Assembly: GCA_948567375.1 (NCBI GenBank)
Contig: OX419758.1
Span: 23,689,001-23,753,000, forward strand
DNA from: Lunularia cruciata
Lineage: Eukaryota > Streptophyta > Marchantiopsida > Lunulariales > Lunulariaceae
DNA: 64,000 bases
Reading direction: 5' to 3'
Shown here: positions 44,100 through 55,561 of the stretch, piece after piece
How the letters are laid out: each line of letters begins with the position of its first letter
Position numbering within the stretch: position 1 is the stretch's first letter
Notes under the pieces: model-generated
Database searches by the model: none
Told to the model about the DNA's origin: nothing
Seen by the model: only the letters and a program-made list of their open reading frames with translations
Program-made: the position numbers and the translations under genes

Positions 44100-46380
44100 A
44101 TTTTCTTGTTGTTTCACACACTTGATCTTTTTGCTTCATGGAACTTGCAATTATGTTTAACATAACTATAGAAGCAAGGGATGCATTATCAAGATACTTT
44201 GTTGAGATCTCATTACCATATGTATTTAAGAAAAACAAACCAAATAACATTTTCATTGTTTGTCCATCAAGTTAGAGTGGGCATGATCCTAAGGCATGCC
44301 ATTTCTAGATTTCTAATAGACACTAAAAAGATGGTCTTCTTCACATTATCAAACATGCTCTCCACGGTGTTGGATGTTTGTGCAGCATAGAGCAATTTTT
44401 CATACAATGCCTAACATTGAACAGTCTTTTGGAACCACTTGTATAGGATACTTGTGGTGTCTACCTTGGAGACAAAATTTGAGCTGGCATGTCTCTCACT
44501 CATGATGAACCTCTAATGGCTATTAAGTTAACATTTCATCCACTAAGAAGGTAAGGATTCCATCACACTCTTCCAAAGGCTAGAACTCCAAGACTGACAT
44601 TGCTCACTAAAGAATTCAATGAGAGAGAGATAGTTTCAAATGGAAGGATGATAAGTACCCCCTCACTCCTAGCTTATATACTTGTGAAAAAGCTACACAC
44701 CAAAGTTATTAATTACTAGAGTAACTCAAGTTACTAGGCTAAAAGTCAAATAAAGTCTAAAATTCTAAAAGAAGATCCAAGCACCTGGGAATAATCCCAT
44801 GAGTAGGTGGTCTTATCCTCACCTGCCAACTAAGTCAAGGATTCCTACACATGTGCTATCCCTGGACTAAAGAAAAATTACTTACCAACAAGGCTTGTGG
44901 GTCCAAGAGTTCTCAACTCTTCTTTAGACTCAAATAACTAGGAATAATACCAAGTCAATACACTAGAAGACAAAATAGTGGTGCTCACTCTTTTCACTTC
45001 CTCTAGAATAGGGTTACCTTTATTTTAAGCTAGGACTAACTCTAGCTAATCATGATTAATGTAGAAGCTTAGCTAAATACCATAAAGATAATATTTTTCC
45101 ACTACTTACAATATCAAACTTAATATCTCTATAGAGCATACATGCATCAACAAATGTTACAAAACAAAGCATGCATGGAACTTGGTATGGAATCTTCATA
45201 CATGAAGGCATGGAGAAGCCAAGATGTTTCTAAAAGCATATTGTTGTAAATAATGGGCTCAATTTTAAGAGGATTGGCTCCCTTCTTGATGTAGTGAAAG
45301 TAGCTAATCCAAGCACTTGAACTGACTTTGTTTAGGATATTGAAGGCCATATTTATCATGCATTCATCTGCATGGAGGCATGGCAAAATGCTGCAAGGTA
45401 TTGTTGTCTAGTTTACGCAATGGACATTGCACACTCAAAGTCAACCTAGAAGGGTGTATATCTTGGATGTATGGAATTGATGGAGAAGGGAAAATCATGC
45501 CTATTGCTTTTTGGATCACACCTATGGAAAACTCTGAAAATTGGACCTGGTTTTATGAGCAATTGATGCTCATAGCTCCACTTATGAATTCTTGTAATGT
45601 AAACATTATTAGTGATTGTGGCGAGGCACTATGCTATTTTGGATAACAATAATCTAAGATGCTTGTGGATGACACATGAATCATTGTTGTCAATAGATAG
45701 AGTATTGTCAATGGATTATCAGTGGAGCTTCCCTAATCTCAACACAGCACTTGTGTTTGGCATATAAAAAAAAACATCAATACTAGAATTAAGATAAAAC
45801 TTGGCAGGACAGTTTGGACAATGGCAAAGGCATTAACTTCAAATAAATTTCATGAAGTAATGAGGATATTGCAAAAATACATGAGGATGTTGTAGCTAAT
45901 GTTGCAAAAATCCATATTGAGAAATAGAAATTGAGCCACATAGTAGTATCTCAATTTTTCCATTTCATATCAAATCCATCAAAGTCCTTTTAGCTCATGG
46001 ACTTTGGATGAGCATGATGATGATTTGTTTGAGGCAATTGTTCATATATTGTAGAAAGTTAGAATTATGTACTTTGACCAACAATCCTCATGTGTCAATG
46101 TGACAAGCCCAGTTCCAAATCAAGCTTGAATAAATTTGTAGGTCATCATGGCTGCAGAGCGCAAACCCATGTAGTTTACCAACTAGATACATTTATCTTT
46201 GAGTTTCATAGTCAAGGAATGGATATATTCTGTGTTATGAATCTTAAGGAAAGAAGTTTTTGCTTTGCATTTGAGCAATACCAATCACCCTATATACATG
46301 CTAGTGTCTTGATTCTGAAAATTTTCTAACAACCATATGCTTATGTCCATAACTCATACCACATCAAACACCATAGAAAG
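44100..46380 (+). pseudogene. MULE transposase (mudrA-like), decayed
   Basis: Clear motifs are in 45380-45646: GCISWMYGIDGEGKIMPIAFW and ENSENWTWFYEQL, then NVNIISDCGEAL, the MULE transposase core with a catalytic aspartate. Further on, in other frames, come CVWHIKKNINTRIKIKLG, IMYFDQQSSCVNVTSPVPN and, at ~46216-46340, FCFAFEQYQSPYIHASVLI followed by QPYAYVHNSYHI. This is a SWIM zinc finger with its cysteines lost (normally CSC...PC.HA). Stops and frame changes are frequent and an LTR splits the gene. The N-terminal part (44100-44470) is weakly recognisable. Confidence 0.8.
44478..45161 (-). repeat. A3: A-family LTR inside the MULE
   Basis: On the minus strand it starts TGTAACATTTGTTGATG (45161) and ends ATGCCAGCTCAAA (44478). 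It aligns along its length (~684 bp) with the LTRs at 13148-13839 and 39219-39910. No 5-bp duplication is evident (CAAAA left, AAACA right, so only loosely similar). The bases just outside its 3' end, TTTTGTCTCCAAGG, faintly resemble the family primer-site region, so a truncated 5' LTR is as possible as a solo LTR. Confidence 0.75.
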
Positions 46381-46784
46381 GTATATGAGAAATCAAGCAT
46401 TCCAATTGAGAGACGGAGATGCATGTGAGCCAGATGGGAGTGCACTTCTACCAAGAACCATTTGATAGGTAGGGAGACCATGGAAGGTTTGTCTCCATAA
46501 CCCAAGGAGAAACCAACCCAAAACACCATATTCATTGTGGAAAATATGGCAAGCAAGTCATGATATAAGGACATGTGCCAAAAGTCAGAACTAAAATAGT
46601 GAAATTTAATAAATAATGAGAATTGCCCAACAATTGAGTTCATAAAAGACTAAAAGCAAGGCTTTCCAAAATATAGTACTAGAAAAATGATTTTTCCCCT
46701 ATCTATATATATGTTCATATTGTTCCTCTATTTGTAATTATTTTGCATTTTTGTTCCCCTATATATAAATTCCCATCAATAATA

Positions 46785-49380
<2,596 letters not shown>

Positions 49381-49402
49381 ATATATTCCTCTTATAGCTA
49401 GA

Positions 49403-49440
49403 GCACCAGCCATTGCTCTATAGAGGGCAGTGGCTGGTGC
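49403..49440. repeat. Hairpin-forming inverted repeat
   Basis: GCACCAGCCATTGC (49403-49416) pairs with GCAGTGGCTGGTGC (49427-49440), 13 of 14 pairs, around a 10-base loop. Confidence 0.7.
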
Positions 49441-49567
49441 AATCCATAGGAGAGCAATCACATTAGGTGATGTTTCTTCGGATGCTCCAATTGTGTGTAG
49501 ACCGTACGACTTGCATAGTTCAGATATCTTAGGTGCGGTAGGGCAGATTTCTCATACAGACTCTATT

Positions 49568-49647
49568 GGGGCTTAGCCCCATGTTACCTCTTTTGTCTCT
49601 CCCTTGTACAGCTTGATGGGGTCTTCCCATCCTTCATTTTTCCTACG
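49568..49647 (+). repeat. Repeat shared with 61585-61662
   Basis: About 80 bp: GGGGCTTAGCCCC, then TCTCTCCCTTGTACAGCTTG, ATGGGGTCTTCCCATCCTTC and a TACG end. The second copy, 12 kb downstream in the same orientation, has GGGGTCTAGCCCC, CTCTCCCTTGTACGGCTTGA and TGGGTCTTCCCATCCTTC. Probably the end of a dispersed transposon family. Confidence 0.65.
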
Positions 49648-49689
49648 CGGTCGCCTCTTTCACCTTATAGCTAGAACATTAAGTAAGTT

Positions 49690-50850
49690 CATGATTACAT
49701 ATTAAAAAATTTTACTATATGATGTAAATTATAATAGTATATGATACTTATATTCATTATTAAATTTATTAAATTTTAAATTTATATAAAATAGGTAAAA
49801 ATCTAATATATCAGTTTTATTTTGAATTTTTTCTCTATATTTTATATTATGTAAATTTAATATTTTTTTAAAATTTTAAATATCTATTTAATTTGTCATA
49901 ATTTTCTACTAAATTAAAAACAGTGGATTTTAGTAATTTATTAAAAAATATTATATACATAATAATATCATATTATATTTAATAAACCTATAAGAGATAC
50001 CTATCCTATGTTCAACTACCGAACTAAAACTCAAATATCTTACATTAGATGTACAATTTGAATATCCTATTAAAAAAAGTTATTACTTTATTCCGAGAAA
50101 GTCAATGTATGATTTAGAGAATCTAAATACCCAATAAATATCAATCAAATATCCATGTTCAAAGAAGATATGTTTTTAAGTGACTAGTATAATGCTCATA
50201 TATTCTAATATTTTACAGATTTATAAAATTTCTATCTTTAGCGATAATAGTCTTTGGATGGTTTATCGTGGTCATCCACAATTACATATCATATTATATT
50301 ATATTTCATATAAACCCTTATGTAATAGAGGCTAATATGAATATAAAATGCTATGATATTAAATTGTGGATGACTACTATGCAAAAAGATCTCAATGTGT
50401 AAACTTTCTTGAACACATCAAAATATTTTAGCTAATAATTTATGTAAATTTATTAAATAAATTTTGTATCTACACCAAGACAATTCATACCTTATGATGT
50501 TTTCACAGCATAGTCATCCACAATTTGACTTGACTATGTATGACTTTATTCTCAATAAAGAAACCACCAGAAAAAAGTTATACAAATACGCCAACACCAT
50601 TTTCTGAAATCGGTTCCTTCTCTTTGAATTATTCTCGACATAGGTGAATTCACTCGTCTAGCTTAATTTTTCCAAATTAAATATTCTGCTCTATTAAATA
50701 AATATATAGATTCAGTATTTTTTCTAAAATACCATACTTAAAAAGAAAATATTCTCTACAATGTCCCATGTAACCAAAGTTATTACCAGAAACCACTCCT
50801 CGCTCGAACAACTCCAACTTACGTGGCAGCGTCACAATAGGATTTTCGCC
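49690..50850. other. Very AT-rich spacer with a small inverted repeat
   Basis: No coding potential. It holds the MITE-like inverted repeat at 50271-50374 and otherwise nothing recognisable. A compositional change to CpG-containing sequence follows near 50850. Confidence 0.5.
50271..50374. repeat. Short inverted repeat (MITE-like), 104 bp
   Basis: GTCATCCACAATTACATATC (50271 on) pairs with ATATTAAATTGTGGATGAC (ending 50374). The word TAGTCATCCACAATTT recurs alone at 50511-50526, like a third, half copy. Confidence 0.55.
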
Positions 50851-50877
50851 AAATGGACACATCGAGCAACGTGAGTT

Positions 50878-51383
50878 TTAACCCAGTGGAGCGCTTTGAA
50901 AATCCTTGGAAGTATGGAAAAGTTCATTCATTCAAAGAAATTCGTTCATTTAACCCAGTGGAGCGCTTTGACAGCATGAACGAAAAAAGGATCGATGCTT
51001 GGACTTGCTTAAGGCGTCAGACGAAATACTCGTGAGACTTGATGGGTACCTAGCAGGGAAGGCTCCTGTCGCTAGTAAGGGTGGTGAAATGCCGTTAACT
51101 GAAATTGAAATTATATGTTAGGCCATCTATTCATTTGCAAAAGAAAATGAATATAATACATAAAATAAATATTCAATATAGGGAATTTTCCAAAATGCTT
51201 TACTTACAAAATGTATTCTCCAAAATGCGCCATTTTCATTTAAAATTTTCACCTGCACCTTGTTGTCCCTTTCACGACCAGGAATCCCACGCCATTCACC
51301 AAGTAGAAGAAATAAATTTAGCTCACTGCATCTCACAGCATGTGAAAATCGTTCATGCTGTCAAAGCGCTCAAAGCGCTCCAC
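50878..51383. repeat. Direct and inverted repeats around GTGGAGCGCTTTGA
   Basis: GTGGAGCGCTTTGA occurs at 50886-50899 and 50958-50971 on the plus strand, each preceded by TTTAACCCA, and on the minus strand at 51370-51383. The second copy continues as CAGCATGAACG, and the same continuation occurs inverted at 51350-51369. The ~400-bp loop between the arms is AT-rich. It lies ~0.7-1.2 kb upstream of the WAT1-like pseudogene. Confidence 0.7.
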
Positions 51384-51599
51384 TTTCGAAAAAGTGAAAT
51401 TCCACAACGATTCCTCTCCATCTCTTGCCTTTAGTTTCGGCCAACTGCTGTATTCCGATGTCACAACCAATACTCCAAAAAGAGGCCAATATGAATCTGA
51501 CGCACATTGGTCCTGCAGACAAAACACATGAGTTCCTTGTTTCTCTTGTTTATCTGAATGGAAAATTGAAAGCAGTCATCCAAGCTCTCGGTCTATGGA

Positions 51600-52075
51600 C
51601 TGAAGGGAAGTGAGTTGTTACCGGATTGTGGAAGTCTAGACCATAATCGTCCAGACTCCTTGGACTCTGATTCAACGCTGACCAGTTCCCGCCTAGAAGA
51701 ATGTGTCCTGGCTTCCTAAGGTCTCGGCATATAATAGCGAGCAGTTTGAAATATGATAGTGAAGTTCGAGTTGCACCAGAAACCAATTCTCCTGCCTCTG
51801 TTGTGTTGGTGTTTTAGAGATTTGAGAATACGAAGATGTGTTAGCGAACAGAGATTTGCCACGAAGAAGCGGATAAGACGATCGGCATTTGAATCCACAA
51901 CTAGTTAATAACGGATTTGATACGGAATTCGAGGACTGGATTGGCTCTCTGATCGAGCATCGCATTCGAGATTCAAACAGCAAACGGGATAGCTGCTTCC
52001 AGTGCCCAGGAGAAATCGCAGAGAATTCCAGCCCGTAGGCAAATTCCTCAATACTATCAGTGTGTCAAGATGCCG
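51600..52075 (+). other. Former promoter/5' region of the WAT1-like pseudogene
   Basis: ACGCTGACCAGTTCCCGCC and AGAAGAAT...CTCGGCATA (51675-51735) match, inverted, ACGCTGACCAGGTCCCG...CTCGGCATA upstream of the intact gene (~59640-59710). This shows that the duplication included several hundred bases of 5' flank. Confidence 0.6.
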
Positions 52076-53249
52076 ATGGCAGACGAAAGAAGAAAAGTAG
52101 CGGACATTGTCAAATGTCTCCAGGGTGAGAGACTCGCGTACAACTTGCTCCGATCACGGTACAAGTTTGCTATGGTGTCTACTACGTGATGACCAAAGCA
52201 GCTGTGAGTGAACGCGTCAACCGCTTTGTCTTCGCAGTTTACCGGGACTCAATTGCGTTAGGTCTCGTGGGTCCACTTAGCATTTTTCTCAGAGAAGAAG
52301 CTGCGGACTGCATTGACAATTCCAACCTGCTTGTTGATTTTCGCTCTCGGTTTCACGGAGATATTTCTGCAGCAGACATTGTTTTTAGCCGGCCTAAGAG
52401 TACACCAACACGGCATTCGCAGCTGCGATGCAGAATACGATTCCTGTCTTCACCTTCATGATTGCAGTGGTCTGCAGATATGAGGTGATTCGGTTGACTA
52501 AGCCTGAAGGTATCGCCAAAGTGGTCGGCATTTGCGCAGCGGGTAGTCGGGACTTTTATTATGTGTCAATACAAGGGTCCGACTCTGTTCGGCAAGGACC
52601 CGGTAGAGGGGGCAAAGGAGCAGTCCAGCACAAATGTGGCAAAAGCCGATGTTGATGGATTGCTGGCATCCACATTACTCAGTTATGGAATGGATTATTG
52701 GCAGATGCGAGCGCTCTGTCTAGTGGGCAGTTGTCTCTGTATGGGAATCTATACGAATTTGCAAATACCTGCTCTGAAGTGCCTTCCCCTCTCCAGTCTC
52801 ACTCTCTGCTTGGTCCATCTGTATTGGTGCCATACTTCTATTAATCACCGGACTCTCAAGCGTTCCACAACCATCCGACTGGATTCTGTCATCTCCAGGA
52901 ACCATAGTCTCGCTGGTATACGCCGGTGCAATCGCTTCTGGACTCAACTTTTCTATTCAAACATTGGCAAATCAGCGGGCCGGTCCTGTACTAGTCGCAG
53001 CATACATTCCCCTCCAGACCGTGTTCTCAGCATTTTTGGGAGTCGTTGTTCTCGATGATCCTTTCCACCTGGGGAGCGTAAATTGGTGCTGTGTTGATAT
53101 TAATTGGATTGTATCTGGTGATATGGGGCCAGCGCCTGCACAGACTGGCCAAGGACAGAGATTGTCTCTCACATCCTTTCCAGGATGTCAATTAACCTCT
53201 ACTCAAACCTGCAGATTCTCAAAATACGTACGGCATCCTTCAAAGATAG
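52076..53249 (+). pseudogene. WAT1-related transporter pseudogene (inverted copy of 58095-59273)
   Basis: It begins ATGGCAGACGAAAGAAGAAA, equivalent to the third codon of the intact gene, and aligns to its stop codon (TAG 53247-53249). Length is 1174 bp against 1173 bp. I count about six single-base frame changes: a deletion near codon 20 (GAGAGACTC), an insertion near CCACTTAGC (~52274), one near GGCCTAAGAG (~52394), one near GCAGCGGGTAG (~52540), one around CCTTCCCCTC (~52785) and one near GGGAGCGTAAATT (~53080). A GAA-to-TAA nonsense change lies near the end. Membrane segments such as QNTIPVFTFMIAVVCRYEVI and GPVLVAAYIPLQTVFSAFLG remain readable. Not translatable as a transporter. Confidence 0.9.
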
Positions 53250-54747
53250 AATAAAAGTTAGTGCTCCAAAGACAGGGACAAGAATAGATATTGTCTAATA
53301 GAACCAATTGAGGCAAAATTTCACATTTCGGATCGTCGGCACTGCTACTTGAGCAGAAACTCCAGCTTTCCACCATTCGAAATGTGAATTTCCAGCATAA
53401 AGAATTTTTCAGTTTCTTACTTTGGAGTCAATTGTGCTGGCTCCTTTGCCTAAAAGCTTCTCCAGTCCTGAGAACAGCTTCTAGTTTCTAGCTATAAATG
53501 TACGCACAGAGGGACCCATAGAAATTTCTGTCACTCGCGACGATATACTGTAAATCATGTACTGTAAGGACGAATAGCCTTTCACCCAACTCAAATCAGT
53601 TTCTTTCATTCACCGCACTCCTTGTGTGTACTGCAACTGTTCCAATATCTGGAAGTGCACTAAACCTCTTCCACGACTTACAGTTACATTTACAGACTCT
53701 ACTTAACGTCCAATCTTCTATGAACTTACCTGTCACCTACTGTGGATACCAAGTTTTGGCGCCTCGTTGTACCTTAATGCCTTGTGTTACGGACGCTGTA
53801 AATCGGACTTCGGAAGCTATACGTGAATACAATGACTATATCATTGTCACCGAATTGGATAAAAGGCTTGCCGTCGATTTCTATTCACGATGACACGATG
53901 CTACTTCTGAATCTCCCTTTTCTCCGACATTGAGTTCTACCGATATCACAAAAGACGGATCAGTTTTCTTTGTAATAAGGAAAATTTCTATTAGTTGTAC
54001 GAGACATCCAAGGCTTAATAGGTTACTGGCGTGAGTTGAACTAGTTTCTCCGTTTGTATTCTATGTCAACCGCACAAAGTAAGTTTCTTGTGAAGGTGAA
54101 TTGTCCACCGGAGGTTCACAAAGAAATGGCTCGTTGTAAAAGCTATAGTAAAATTACTATAGTACTGTACACCGACTGATGCTCAGATAAATAACGTCCT
54201 GCTGATGTCTTCTGATATAGCAGAGACCTCATCAATCTTCTTTATAATCATAAAAGTTGCTTGATCATGCTCATGTGGATATGCCACTCCGTGTGTCATA
54301 AAAAGCAATACACCTTGCACTTCAAATTTTCGACTCAGTAAACCCAACATGGATCTTTTAACAGGTCAAGACTTAAAATATGAGATTGTACAAGTCCCTA
54401 CTAATACAAATGATATACTTCATTAGCAACTGAACTTAATCATTAAGCCTGCTGGTGGCTTGCAAGGGAAACCTCTTGTACTGTATTCCCGCATTAGAAT
54501 TAGAATGAGAATTTCAGAAGTCAGAAGACCTTGCAAACGACTAGCATACTTAATGACTACGTCCATAATATGTGATTTGTGTTGACACTGAACGGTAGAC
54601 GTGGCGATCTCAAGTGGATTCACTTACAAGCGACTAGCAGATTCAGTGACCACATCCATAATTTTCGGACCTGATCATCAAATTTGCTAGTAACTTGCAA
54701 TTGAAAACCCGCGCAACCCAACCATAAATACCTGCCCTGCAAGCGAA
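53250..54747. other. Spacer, no gene recognised
   Basis: Moderate GC with CpG present, unlike the transposon regions. An inverted pair AAATTTCACATTTCG (53316-53330) / CGAAATGTGAATTT (53378-53391) lies just after the pseudogene. An 89-codon frame at 53624-53893 is the longest and resembles nothing known to me. The last ~330 bp contain a duplicated segment (see 54440-54735). Confidence 0.4.
54440..54735 (+). promoter_or_regulatory. Putative promoter with internal duplication
   Basis: Two similar blocks recur in order: GGCTTGCAAGGGAAACCT / AACTTGCAATTGAAAACC, and AACGACTAGCATACTTAATG / AGCGACTAGCAGATTCAGTG followed by AC(G/A)TCCATAAT. A TATA-like CCATAAATACC (54722-54732) lies 15 bp before the ATG at 54748, which is short for a plant 5' leader, so transcription may start elsewhere. 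Confidence 0.3.
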
Positions 54748-54939
54748 ATGGAGGTTGCTTATGGACTGTGTGCTTTTAAGACAACTCATCCCGTGTTTCA
54801 TCTTCACTCTACTTCTCCAATAACAAGGAGAACGTTTTGCGCTGAATTGGTGGCCTCTGTAAACAAAGCAAATGAGAAAACCCAGGAGGAATTCAGCAGG
54901 GAAATTTTGTCAGAACTATTCCATGAAGTAGCGATTTTG
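54748..54939 (+). CDS. Possible first exon of an unidentified gene
   Basis: ATG 54748 opens a frame of 64 codons ending exactly at a good donor site, G|GTAAGATAC (54940). The first ~35 residues are rich in T, S and H with few acids (ending SPITRRTF), as in plastid transit peptides. Then comes an acidic/basic helix-like stretch (NKANEKTQEEFSREILSELF). I do not recognise the protein and could not find a convincing second exon. A frame at 55184-55561 without stops may be part of it. It may equally be a chance frame. Confidence 0.3.
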
Positions 54940-55183
54940 GTAAGATACTCACTAGCCACACTGAGCAGCTGTTTCACCTCGAACCTGGAGCTTCATGCAT
55001 AACGCTCCTGTCTTAACAGTTATGCTCAGTTGCTCATCATACCCTCACTGCAGATTTAATTCGAGAATCTCATATCGAAAGCAGAATATAGAAAGAAAGA
55101 ACTTAGAGTATCTAGCCCCCCGCACTACTGCAGAGGGAATATCGATCTTCCGTAATCTTATCAGAAATGAAGCATATGCATAA

Positions 55184-55561
55184 GCAGAACGATGGATCAA
55201 ATTTCTGATTGCAGTTCGCAACTTTGACAAGGTAACCAAACACACCTACAAGCGGGTATCGTACCACATGATGCTTCTTGAGACCGTAGTTGTTCCAGAA
55301 AACCTCTTTCGTTTCTCACACATTGGGGGGCTTTCAGGTCAGGGTTTTGCATGCAGTAGCAACGCCACGCGTCAAATATATACCAAGAATGAGCCATCAA
55401 CAGTAGAATTGGCATTCGAAACCAGTCTAAAGCACTGCTTTAAACTTTCAAACTCGCCCTGGAAATGGCATGAAGCTGCTTCTGGCATAGCTAATACCTT
55501 GTCATTTGGTAGGGATCCAGAAAAACGCAACTTAAGCTGTGAGTATACTCGAAAACGTTAG
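55184..55561 (+). other. Stop-free frame of unknown meaning
   Basis: 126 codons without a stop, in the same frame as 54995-55183, from which a single TAA (55181-55183) separates it. It contains ERWIKFLIAVRNFDKVTK and a serine/asparagine-rich second half. No family recognised. It could be a decayed or intron-containing gene downstream of the exon at 54748. Confidence 0.2.

Larger units (their letters stand above)
43631..46775 (+). mobile_element. MULE (Mutator-like) DNA transposon
   Basis: TCAATAATA occurs immediately outside both ends (43622-43630 and 46776-46784), a perfect 9-bp target duplication as expected for Mutator elements. Inverted terminal repeats of ~90-100 bp pair: left TACATATAGGGGAAAAAATT, right (reverse complement) TATATATAGGGGAACAAAAA, then GCAAAATAATTA in both and GAACAAT(C/A)TGAA further in. 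Between them lies a decayed mudrA-type transposase on the plus strand, interrupted by an A-family LTR (44478-45161). Confidence 0.85.

Noticed and set aside
53624-53893. 89-codon frame as a gene
   Set aside because: No recognisable domain, no splice or promoter support; left inside the spacer description.
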